The translations under genes were made by a program, and so were the position numbers. Of a stretch of 64,000 nucleotides of DNA, positions 30,466 through 41,200 are shown piece by piece (the first letter of the stretch is position 1; every line of letters begins with the position of its first letter). Origin of the DNA: Thelonectria olida (taxonomy: Eukaryota > Ascomycota > Sordariomycetes > Hypocreales > Nectriaceae); contig JAGPYM010000023.1 in assembly GCA_020736575.1 (NCBI GenBank), forward strand, positions 310,001-374,000. The letters run 5' to 3'. Under the pieces are notes generated by a model. The model searched no databases. It saw only the letters and a list, made by a program, of their open reading frames with translations, and was not told the origin of the DNA.

Positions 30466-31000
30466 GAAGAGTGGCCCAATGTTTACTACCTGAGGAAGGC
30501 TCAGATTAAAGAAGTTTGATGCTTAAAAATAGAGAGATGAGGTCACGAAACGGGGTTAAACTGCAATGCCACCGAACGCGGGGTCTGAGCTGTAAGCTAG
30601 CGCCTGTGCGCTGCGTCTCAAACCCCGAAAGGCATAAAACTGGTACACAGACACACACAAGCGCTGGTAGTCACCTGCAAAGGGCCTGCCAATCGCCTAT
30701 AAAGCTTAGTACTCGGCACCCATGCCCACATTCTCTCCTTTCCTCTTTTCCCTTCAAACAGACACCTGCAAGGACGCCCACAACTGCCCAAGGCATACCT
30801 ACCCCGCCTACCTGGTATGCCTTGAGGAACGAAGTTCTGAAAGGTTCTTTCTTCCGCGCCCTCCTTTCGTAAGCTCGAGCCACTAAAGGGTCCGTGCGAG
30901 CTGCACCACAGACCCTCGCGCCTCCTAATTTACCAGGATCGCTGCGCCACCTTTACGCCACAAATGCTTTACGGCAGCCACTTTTCTAAGCCTCAACCAA
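30466..31000 (-). repeat. Shared upstream segment of the MTIDYS family (copy A)
   Basis: Non-coding sequence upstream of copy A. It matches the corresponding upstream regions at 44545-45015, 48346-48830 and 51359-51810. Shared blocks include CGGGGTCTGAGC, GTCTCAAACC, CCTTGAGGAACGAAG and TTCTTTCTTCCGCGCCCTCC. Copies differ by internal deletions. Confidence 0.85.
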
Positions 31001-31536
31001 AAAAAAAAAGGCCACAACCGAAAAATTCTTGCGCCACGCTGATCGGGCCGCTCACCTAGGCCTTGTCGGCCCGTTCGGCGCTGAGCTCATCCGCTTAAAT
31101 GTCGTACTGAGCGTGCTTAAAGGGGTAAAGTGAATATGATGAGCAGCAGCAGTGTGCTGATTGATTGTTGTCTAAAGTGTGGGGTATTATAGCCCACAGG
31201 TTTTACTTGGAACACGCAGCTGGATTACTAAATACAAGTACAGCTGTTTCCTGAGGTTCGTTGATTAGGCCTGGGCTGCGACATTAAACTACCAACAGCA
31301 CAGCACTTTAAAAGAGCACGACATCGAAAAGCCATAATGAGCCCAATCCCTTTACTGGTGCCCCTACGTAACCTGAACCCTGCCGTATATCTACCGCTCT
31401 CCTGCTTCTATACGCGTCTCCTTTTCGTCAGGGTCGCCGCTACTTTCGTCGGGGTCGCCGCTGCTACAACTATTGCCCCTGTTTGGTGGTCCGCTATGAA
31501 ATCTGGCATTTCGTTATTCAGTTGCGCCGCTTTCTC
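31001..31536. other. Intergenic
   Basis: An A-run at 31000 and nothing else recognised; the next gene ends at 31537. Confidence 0.5.
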
Positions 31537-32759
31537 TCATTTCTTCTGAAGAACATCACTCGTTGATTCTTGTTCAGGCTGCGTGGCGATTGCAGAAGAA
31601 TTGTTATCCACTGTCTTCTCTTTGCCCAAACCCCATTCATTTGCCCCTCTGGAAGGGTCCACAGTGTGTTTAGATGGCGAAGTACCTGGGCTGCTGCTGA
31701 AAGGGTTTCGCCTTTTTCCTAGCTCGGTCTTTGCTGTCTGCGGAGAGGCCTCGTTCCATATCGCTGTGCCGCTGTCGAACGTTGCCTTTGATGTGAAGCC
31801 GAACTCATCCGCAAGTACGACTAGGATATCTTGTCCAGACTGGGGCTCCTCATCCAGCAACGTAGGGTTCAGCACGCCGACGATGCTGCCCCTCCCATAC
31901 ATCCACTTCCTGGATGCGAAGCCACCCTCGGGCGAGCTCTTCATCCAGTCAATACGGCTTTTCCATGGTTGCTGATCGTGAGGCATGTACGCTAGTATGT
32001 GGAATGTCTGGCCCCCTTTAAATGTCGGATCTTTGTCACGGGGCGGTACGAGATATGTTCTGCATCGGATGAATCCGCAGCACTTTAGCTGATTGCTGCT
32101 CAACGATCCAGGCTTAAAACGGAATGTCGTCGTGTCAACAGGTCCATGGAAGCTAGCACGCGGCGCTGTAGCTGGGAACCTGCCTCCTGCAAGCCCAAGA
32201 GACCTCATTGCGATCCTAGAATGGGGGCCGGTTAGTTCCTGTCAAATTCTCTTGGTGGGGAGATACCCAGCCCCTAGGGGGGATGGGGGAATCTGCTGGA
32301 GCTTGTACACAAGACTGCTACATACGGTTGAACACACATCTGTCCACGGACCTGGGCTAACTTTGCGTACGAGTCTTCCCACATCCCAACAGCTGACTCG
32401 TCTCCGTCCTCGACTTTGCGGCGGAAATGCAGCTGGTAGGGGTGGAGCTGAACATCGAAGAAGAACCACTGGCCCTCCCACTCATCCGTTTGGGGGAAGG
32501 GGTATACGTGCATGGATAGTGGCACATCGATTCCATCAATCTCGTCGAGGAGTTCTCCATGCTCCCCCGCTCCATCATCGAAGAAGCTCGCCCTGACGAA
32601 CTGCAGTCGGGCAGCACCGACCAAGTTATGACCTCGGATGAGCTGCCGATCGATGGATGAGGTTATCTCCAACCCCTCGAGGCTTGAGAAGAATTGCACT
32701 CCCAGGGAGTTTAGAGCAGGCTGCCCTGGGCCTGTTCCCGATGCCGACGAACGAGCCAT
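31537..32759 (-). CDS. Two-exon hypothetical protein, ~370 residues
   Basis: Exons 32759-32326 and 32215-31537 flank a 110-nt intron with good signals (GTATGT donor, CTAAC branch sequence, TAG acceptor) that keeps one frame through 370 residues. The N-terminal half looks globular and rich in aromatic residues (for example H-V-Y-P-F-P-Q-T-D-E-W-E-G-Q-W-F-F-F-D). The second exon begins with a basic segment, then a folded part with G-R-G-S-I-V-G-V-L-N-P. It ends in a Ser/Thr/Gln-rich tail of about 70 residues. No known domain, signal peptide or membrane segment is seen. Part of exon 2 (31999-32177) is duplicated as a dead fragment at 60148-60325. The gene lies next to the Helitron; whether it was carried with it is unknown. 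Confidence 0.65.
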
Positions 32760-33617
32760 TGATCCTCCGCTGCTAGAACCTAGCCCTTGAGGAATTCTGG
32801 GTAGAAGTTGGCCTGGCAGGCACTTATGCCTGCAAGAAGAGAAGGGAGTATGTCACAATCATCTCTGGCCCTCTTGGAAGGAGAGCTCACCATATTCTTA
32901 TACGCAAATGACCTCCATCCTGAGGAGAAAGCAGTTACGAAACACGTCCCGGGAGGGCGAGGGGACCCCTCTCCGCACGGTTCTTTGGTCACGAACACTA
33001 CTTGGTGCTCAGGTGATGAGCTAGGGCTGTGGCGGTAGCAAATGATGCCTCTACTTGCTTGTCTCCTGGGCCGTTCCCAGCCTCATTTGACAACCGACAA
33101 GACTTGTGATGGCGCCACGTGAGACAAAGGCTCCTGGCTCTAATGTCACCAAGGTTCGACCGCGACGGCGTTTATCAGCCGCGTGACCCTGGGAAACGGG
33201 CGCCACGATGTCATCGCCCGTATCGGTCCCTGTCTATATTGCTTTTTTGATCCGATTCGGGCAAGCTTTACCGACGTCAGCTGGACCTCTTGCTCACAAG
33301 ATGTGATCCCACGCCGAACGCCGCGCCGTGGTATCTTGTATGTCATCCGTCAGGCTGGGTATCACCGATCTGGACATCCTCTTGGTGGGTATCCATGCCA
33401 CAGGCGGACAGGTCTCGATTTTGAAGCGGGCCGACCCGAATTACAGCTGTGCATTGACCCTTCACTCTTGCTTCTGTTGTTCTCTCATGGCCCGTTCCTT
33501 TGATGATAAACACGCTATTTCTTCTCTTAACCCTATATCGGTCAAGGATGGTGCCTTCTCGTTTGGCTATTCTTATTTCCTCTAGACACACCGGTCCGTG
33601 CCGTTCCCACTTACACC
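32760..33617. other. Region upstream of the Helitron gene
   Basis: Should contain the Helitron 5' end and promoter, but I could not identify the terminus. A minus-strand frame at 32780-32998 is protein-like but unrecognised. Confidence 0.35.
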
Positions 33618-33629
33618 ATGCCTCGACCA

Positions 33630-34890
33630 GAACCAATCAAGGTTCCGCTTGAAGAGATCCGCCGAACGCTGGAAGATCTAGACCGCCAACGCGATCGAGA
33701 CCGGTTTCGATGTGTCCCCGAAGCCACCCAGCCACGACACGAGGGAGGTAGAGAGCTGGTGGACGAGGCGACCCTATAGGCTCTCCGCGAAGCCCCACAG
33801 GAGCCCGTCCGAGTCCCGCTTGAAGAGATCCGCCGAACCATGTATGACCTGGACCGCCAGCATGCCGAAGAAAGAGCCCACCGCAAAGGAAATCGCCCGC
33901 GGAAAGTCTCAGAGCTACAACCCCGAGGCGGGAAGGTCATATTACCTCCCAAGGAGGTTGCCCGTACGTTGAGTGACCTAACCCGCCAGCACGCCGAAGA
34001 AACGACTCGTCGGAGGCGAGTAGCTCGGCCGCAGGAGGTTATGGAGTCAGAGCTCCGAAATGAGCAGCTCAGAGTACCCTTCGAGGAGATCACTCGTACA
34101 ACCGACGACCTGGATCGCCAGCATGCTGAAGAAACAGGCTGTCAGAGGCAAGGAGGTCACCAGCAAGAAGCATCGGAGCCACAGACCCAAGAGGCAAAGG
34201 TCCTAGTACCTCTCCAGGAGATCTCACATACGTTGACCGATCTAGATCAGCAGCACGCCCAAGAAGCAGCTTGTCGGAGACCAGTAACTCGTCCTCAAAA
34301 GGACACAGAGTCACGGCTACGAAAAGGGAAGGCTTTAGTTCCCCTGGAAGAGGTCATGCGTACAATAGATGGCCTAGACCGCCAGAACGCCGAAGAAACA
34401 GCCCTTCGGAAAGAAGGACGTCATCCACAAAGAGCCTTGGAGCTACGGCTACGAGGGGGAAAGGTCATGTTACCTCCCGAGGAGGTCGCCCGTTCGTTGA
34501 GCGATGTAGACCGCCAGCATGCTGAAGAAACAACTCGTCGGAGACGAGCAGCTCGGCCGCAGGAGGTCGTGGAGTCAGAGCTCCGAAATGGGAAGCTCCG
34601 AGTGCCCCTCGAGGAGGTCGCCGGCACATTAGATGGCCTCGACCGCCAGCGCGCCGAACAAACAGCCCATCGGAGACAGCATGGGAAGGCTTTATTACCC
34701 CTTGGTGAGATCGCGTGTACATTGGACCACCTTACCCGACTGCGTACCGAAGGAAGCACTCCCCGGAGAGCTGGGCCGCGTCCACAAGAGGTCACGGAGC
34801 CACATCTTCAAAGTGCGAAGCTCAGAGTACCCCTTGAGGAGATCGTCCGCACATCTGGCGATCTGGACCGCCAGCGCGCCGAAGACCAAC
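33630..34890 (+). repeat. 132-bp repeat array encoding 44-residue units
   Basis: About ten tandem diverged units in the Helitron N-terminal region. Each has the pattern V-P-L-E-E-(I/V)-x-R-T-L-x-D-L-D-R-Q-(H/R)-A-E-E, followed by a basic R-P-Q-E spacer of 20 residues. One unit near 34690-34760 is shortened. The units predict regular amphipathic, charged helices. Confidence 0.85.
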
Positions 34891-35575
34891 TCAATCAGGT
34901 CCATCAGGCTTCCCAAGTGACAGACGTTCCAGAACTTGTACGGCGACCAAACACCCCTGAGCCGGCCTTCCCTCCTCCACAGACACCGCCTTCCCGCAAA
35001 CGCCACAGCCCACGGCAGGAAGGACTGCTGACTCCACCGCCCTCGAGGCCGGAACGCTCTCGGAAAAGGCCTCGGCTGCTGCAGCACGAGACTGTCCAAC
35101 TCCAGCAGCGGTTCATCGACGCGATTCTACAACAACGGGAGTCCTGCTTTTGCGCTAAGAAGGATGCATCGGTAGGAAGATCCTGGTGCAAAGAAGTCTC
35201 ACCCGCCCTCCAAGTCGAGACTTCGAAGTCGTTCTACGAGGGTTTCACAGTCGAAAGGACGTTACCCATTTCCCACTGCGTTTTCTGCTATAGAAAATGC
35301 CCCCCAGCCAAGATTACTACTATCCAGTGGAGAACGTACTTGACCCCAGTGTTGCTGCAGGCTACGACGCATACCTGGGCATTTTAGTTAACTCAAACCT
35401 AACTCATGAGTTAACTCATAACTCTAACTCATAAAACTCATATGAGTTGAGTCTGAGTTATCGCTGCTAACTCATGAGTTAACTCATAAACTCACAACGG
35501 CGTTCCTGGCGTCTGATTAGCCCGCTCTATAATCTAATCTAATCTATCGCAACCCCTCTATATTCAGAATTATCA

Positions 35576-35745
35576 CATCCAACAGACCAAAGGGTCATAC
35601 ATTTGATCAAACCGGAAGGAAGGTCTTCCAGCAGTTCAGACAGGCAGTTCAGACCGGCAGCCCGGAAGTCCGGACTTCCCGTCAGTGGTTGGTATCACCT
35701 ATGTCTCCCAAAAAGCAAGTTCTTAAACACAACGGCCCCGGAGGA
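35576..35745. repeat. ~170-bp segment shared with the copia element at 24694-24862
   Basis: Lies between the left subterminal repeats and the transposase ATG of the hAT element. It starts CCAACAGACCAAA and ends ACACAACGGCC, like the copia copy. Not part of the inverted repeats. Confidence 0.8.
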
Positions 35746-35955
35746 CCAATTCATCTTATGTATAAGAAACCGACCTGTTTCCACTCATTAGATAGAGAAT
35801 CAAGAGCTTCTATCCCTATGATCCAGATCCATCAGAAATTGACAAGAATCTTAAGGTAAAAAAAGTCTTCCGAGTAGCTACTGCAGTTTCTAGTACGATT
35901 TATCGGCAGACTCTTCATCGCCTCGATCCATTATCTATACCATCAAGCCATCGCC

Positions 35956-38228
35956 ATGGCATCCGAAACTTCGTCTGTACCGAGGACACCCTCTTCCGCC
36001 CCCGACTTCATCGATATTGAGAGATTTTTCACCAGAGAGAAGGCGAAGCCTCGCACTTTATATGTCTGCTTATACTGTACGGCGAAGCCATGGAAGGATG
36101 GCTATAAGGGCAATGCGCGGCGCCACATAAGGAATAATCATCCATATCTGATCGGGCTCTCTAGCCGGCAGAATCAATCTCAGCAATCGCTCGACGTATA
36201 TATCACATCATCGACTACGCCATCCGAAGCGGCATTACGGAATGCCTTCAATCGACAGGCTTACATCGAAGCTCTTATCAGCCTTCTCACACGTCGCAGA
36301 GTGGCCTTTTCGATGGTTGAGTGGGATGAGATAAAGGACCTAGCACTAGCATGTAATCCTGCCATCGAGGATAGTCTGATTACCTCCCGACGTACAGTGA
36401 TGCGCTACATCTCAGCTAGCTATGAGTTCTACGCTGCTCAGTTGGCCGAGTCCCTTCAATCTGCCATTTCGATGATTCACCTCTCATCTGATCTCTGGAC
36501 ATCACCACACCGACATGGTATGCTTGCAGTATGCGGACAGTGGGTCGATAAGGGCTATAAACTTCGAAAGGCGCTTCTAGGTCTGCTAGAGTGTCGAAAA
36601 GACCACTCTGGCGAGTCCCAGGCCGGCCTGATCGCTGATGTCTTGGGGCGATTCGAAATTCGACGCGTGGGTTATCATACTGGGGATAACGCATCCTCGA
36701 ACAATACCTGCCTAGAAGCTTTATCAAAGAAGCTACTTCACGGGCGAGGAGTAAGTAAAGATAAATTTCTATGGCTGTGCCAGCTGAGTTTCGTCTAGAT
36801 AATCTTCGATCCTGTCCGCCGCCGTGTCCGCTGTTTCGGCCATATTATTAACCTTTCCCTTCAAGCTTTCCTTCTCGCGCGCTCGAAAGAAGCTTTACGC
36901 GCTGCCCTTAATGCCGCCGGCAACGCCGCTGGTGCGCAGTCTATCGAAACCTTCTCTACTGCTCTGAATGAGAATACGCTTTCAGGACCCGATACCACGG
37001 TGGATCACACATCAGAGGAGAACCAGGGGAGACAGCAGAGACCTCCGACGAGAGAGAGGACTACTCAGCAATTAGAATTTAGCGGATGGGAAGGCATTAA
37101 TGCTCTCCAGAAGCTCCACCATCTCGCAGTCTGGATTGGAAGCTCTCCAATCCATAGTGATAACTGGCGCGAAGCTGTGGGTCGCAGTCTCGGGATCGAT
37201 AACGCAACACGGTGGTCCTCATGGTATAAAGTTATCAGTGTCGCCCTCGATAAGAAGGCACAGATCGTCCAGTTTATGGTAGACCATGACAAGGACATCG
37301 GCTGTGCTCATCTTCTATCAGGCGCCGACTGGGATATACTGTCGAAAACGCATACTTTCCTCCAGCCCTTTACCGAGGCAACTTTGATAACAGAAGGCGA
37401 TAAAGCGAGCCTCTGCAGTACGCTGCGGCTGATGGATGGTCTTCTCAGCCACTTTGAGAAAGCGAAGGTAAGGTCTATCTCCGTTAAAGAGACAGCCTTT
37501 AACTAATTTGTTAGATACACTACTCGACCCCGGAGTTCCATGATAGCCGTATGCTCCATTCTATCGAGATGGGATGGTTTGTACTCGATAAATACTACTC
37601 TATGTCTGATGAGGCTCCCGTTTACGTCGCCGCTCTTCTTCTCGATCCACGCTGTCGAAAAGCATACTTGGATAAGAACTGGAAGAGTGCGTGGATTAAT
37701 CCAGCGATTGTGGGAGCCCGGCAAATATGGGAGGAGGAATACAATACCAATATCGATGGAGACATAGAAACTACTCCGGAGGATATGCCAGCTGCGCCGG
37801 GGAAGCCGCCTTCGCAGCTACAGCTATTGCTACAGGAGATGGAGGTCGAGACGGCTCTTTCAACCGATGGCGATAACCTAGACGCATTTATTAATTCTCC
37901 GGCTGTCAAGATCGATTGCAAACCTCTGGAGTGGTGGTGTCGCATTGAACAACGACGGCAGTTTCCACGCCTTAGCCGTATGGCCATCGATATACTCTCG
38001 ATAAGCCCTCAGTCGGCAGAGCCAGAAAGGACCTTCTCAGGCGCTCGTAGGACCGCATCATGGGACCGGCTGTCGATGACGTGCGAGCGGCTGCAGGAAG
38101 TTGAGTGTCTCGGCAACTGGATGCGGAATGGGCATATTGTCGGGACTCGGCACGGTGGGCTGGGGCTAGTATGTGATCCGGACATTGCTAATGATGATAT
38201 TGATATAGAAATTAGTGATATTGAATAG
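35956..38228 (+). CDS. hAT transposase with BED zinc finger
   Basis: Three exons (35956-36750, 36799-37467, 37515-38228) are joined by introns of 48 and 47 nt with GTAAG donors. Both splices are in phase 0 and give 725 residues with no lesion. The N terminus has a BED-type finger (C-L-Y-C at residues 38-41, then H-I-R-N-N-H). The RNase H-like catalytic core follows, with S-D-L-W-T-S-P and T-G-D-N-A-S-S-N-N, and the second half has C-F-G-H-I-I-N-L. The C terminus carries the hAT dimerisation block (P-L-E-W-W, then S-A-E-P-E-R-T-F-S-G-A-R-R). It would cut the element at its inverted repeats and reinsert it with an 8-bp duplication. Apparently complete, so the element could be autonomous. Confidence 0.95.
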
Positions 38229-41200
38229 CGCGGCGATTTTCTGCACTTCAATACCATAGATTCTTATCACCAACTTCCTATTTGGGAAGCTGGCGATGTC
38301 ACATGATCATTATAGGTGAGTTGACTCATGAGTCTGAGTTAAACTCATGAGTGAGTTATGGCTAGGCCGTAACTCATATGAGTGAGTTAAAAGGGTCGAA
38401 ACTCATGAGTTAACTCAAACGCCCAGGTATGCTACGACGGCTCTTCAGAAATGCAAAAAGTGTCTCCCACAGGACGGTGACATGGGGGTCGATATTTGCC
38501 TCGAGTGCCGCGGCGTTTTCGAAACCGGAAAGCTGCCGAAGGCATGTTCGGTCAACAACATGGACATCGGGTGTGAGCATCGTTATCCTCGTGAACTCGA
38601 TGGCCTCTCCCCTGTCGAAGAGAGACTGATCGCTCTTCAGGCCCCTTTCGGCTATATCACGAAGTTCACTGTTGATAACAAAACGCCGTCAGGTGTCAGT
38701 TACCGGAAACACGTGAAGGGTCACATTGTCGTATTTCCGAACAATGTAGATGACCTAGTTGCCACGGTGCTCCCTCATCCGCTTCTTCAGGCGATCGAGA
38801 ATATCCACGTGTCTTGGAGCGGCGCCAACAGACCCAGCCCGGCGGAAGTGGGGACGCTTCTTCAGGTGCGCAAGTCTCGAGTGACCGCAGCCCTTTTGTG
38901 GCTGCAGAGGAACAATCCCCTCTACAAGGACATCGAAATCAACCTGGATGAAATACAGGGCTGGCAGTACGCGGAGGGGTCGACAGTTCCCGCCGTTCTC
39001 ATGGAGCGGATGCAGAGGGAGGAACCCTCGGCGGTGGAAAAGACACAAACTGACCCAATCGTCCCGAATACCGATCGCGGATTAGAGGAGAACCGTTTCA
39101 CAAGCATTGAAGAACTCCTCACTTCGCTTCGAGCAGACCCAAGCGACGACACCTCTATCTCAGTTGACAATGCGTCGATGGAACAGCCTCACCCGCCACC
39201 TGAGAATGCCCATATGTCTGCTCCTGACCCAGAGAGTCCCGACCGTGACGGTGATATCCTCCACGAGACGTCCACGTCCGGCATGTTTCCTCTGGACGGG
39301 CCGGCCGCTTTCGCTGAGGTTGATAAACTGTCCTTCTTAGCCGAGGCAATCCAGACGAGTCAGACTAGACGCGGCGATGATGCCGAACCTTTCGCTATGA
39401 TGGTCAACACGGCGGGAGACCAGCCGTTCATTCGGGTCGAGCGTGGTGTGGATTTTGCGGACAACCTGCACGAGGACTTCTTTCCACGGACCTTTCCGAA
39501 ACTTTTTCCGTGGGGGAGTGGCGGCCCTAAGGCGCTGAGCGAGACAGGTGGCAATATGCATGATACTTCACAGCCTGTGCAGCGGAGTGCGAATCGCTCA
39601 ATTACTGGGCTAAATATGTGTTGCAACGACACGGGGGTCGATTTGCTGCGCATCCGGTCTTTTGTTTCTTGGTCTTCAACATCCTCCTCCGATCCACGAA
39701 CCGCCGTATCAGCATGGTCCGTATGGCAAGGGGCTCCTTCGACAGACTAGAACAGGTCTATGGACGCCTGACGGCGGACCGCCTAAAAAGAGCCCAGGAG
39801 GAGATACGGGAGACAAGGGCCACGACAGATCCGGACATATCGTTCTTGCTTCGCGAATTGTCCATCTTTGGCCACGCACAGCCGCTCTCCAACGAAACTC
39901 GACTCTTGATGCGTAGAAAGATACAAGCAGTTAATATTTGGACCGGTGTGCCTGCCATCTGGATCACTGTCAACCCCAACGATATCAACAATCCGGTCAA
40001 GATGAGGCTCTCCATCCACAGGCTCCACGAGCATAACACAGCAAAGGAACTGCTAGCCGATCTCCGGGGAAGGTATGACAGGATCGCCCTCAGCACCATG
40101 GACCCAGTTAGTGCCGCCATCTTCTTCCATCGAGAAATCTCGCTGTTTTTTGAAAAATACGTCAGGGCGGGCCAAGAATCGGTTTTCGGAAAGATCAGTC
40201 ATTACTACGCAACAGTCGAGACGAATGACCGAGGCAGTTTACACCTGCATGGACTACTCTGGTTGGAGGGTAACATGCAGTTGCCTTCCCTGATCGATGA
40301 TATGGCGAAGCCCGAGGAGGAAGGATACCGTGCCCAAGTGGTTCGGTATCTAGACTCAGTATTTCACGAATGTTTAGATGAGGAAGCTGGAAAAATTGTC
40401 AGAAAGGAGAGAAAGCCAATTGACCCGGTCGAGGAAATAATGCACGACACCGAGGCTCTCGCAGCAGTCTTCGACAAGGAGTCTAATTACATTGCGTACT
40501 GCTGCCAGGTTCACTCGCACACCTACACCTGTATCAAGTATTCTCTCAAAGGACTCGTCGGAGAGGATATGCACAAGCACAAGCACAAACGGACAGCTTG
40601 CCGGTTCAAAGCGCCTTGGAAGATCGTCGAGGAATCCGGATTCACGGAGGACGGCTTGCTCAAAATCCGGCGAAACCACCCACTCGTCAACCGGTATAAC
40701 AAAGCAATGGCAGTCGGCCTTCGTCACAACCACGACATCTCGATGATCTTGACGAGAACCAAGGGACTCGCCATGGTATTTTACATTACGAACTACGCCA
40801 CCAAATTGGACACGCCCATGTGGAAACGCCTTGTCTTCGCGGCTGATGTTCTTCGACAGCTTCGTGAATCTGCGGCACTGAGGGGGCCGAATCTTGCCGA
40901 ACAGGATGCCCAGCGCCAGGCTGTGGTAAACGAGAGTCGTCAGTTTCTGATGAGGGCGGCGAACCGAATCTTTTCCGAGAGACAGCTTTCGGCCGTAGAG
41001 GTCTGCTACTTCCTGCATGGCTATCAAACGGACTTTACTAATGTACCGCACTGGTCCTACATAAACTTGACCGCACTCTATTGGACCATTTTCCGGCGTT
41101 GGACACATCTCCGTCGCCAGGCCAGCACGCAAACTGACGCCGAAGAGCCATCAGAGACTGTACAATTTCGGGAGAATGGCCGGACTTTATTGTACCTGGA

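Larger units (their letters stand above)
35370..38431 (+). mobile_element. hAT DNA transposon nested in the Helitron gene
   Basis: 3,062 bp. Ends are inverted repeats: CATACCTGGGCATTTTAGTT at the left, and the complement of CATACCTGGGCGTTTGAGTT at the right. The 8-bp target duplication CTACGACG (35362-35369 and 38432-38439) is perfect. Both subterminal regions (35385-35505 and 38315-38420) are packed with copies of AACTCATGAGTT and half-sites, the usual layout for hAT transposase binding. A complete transposase gene lies inside. Confidence 0.97.
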
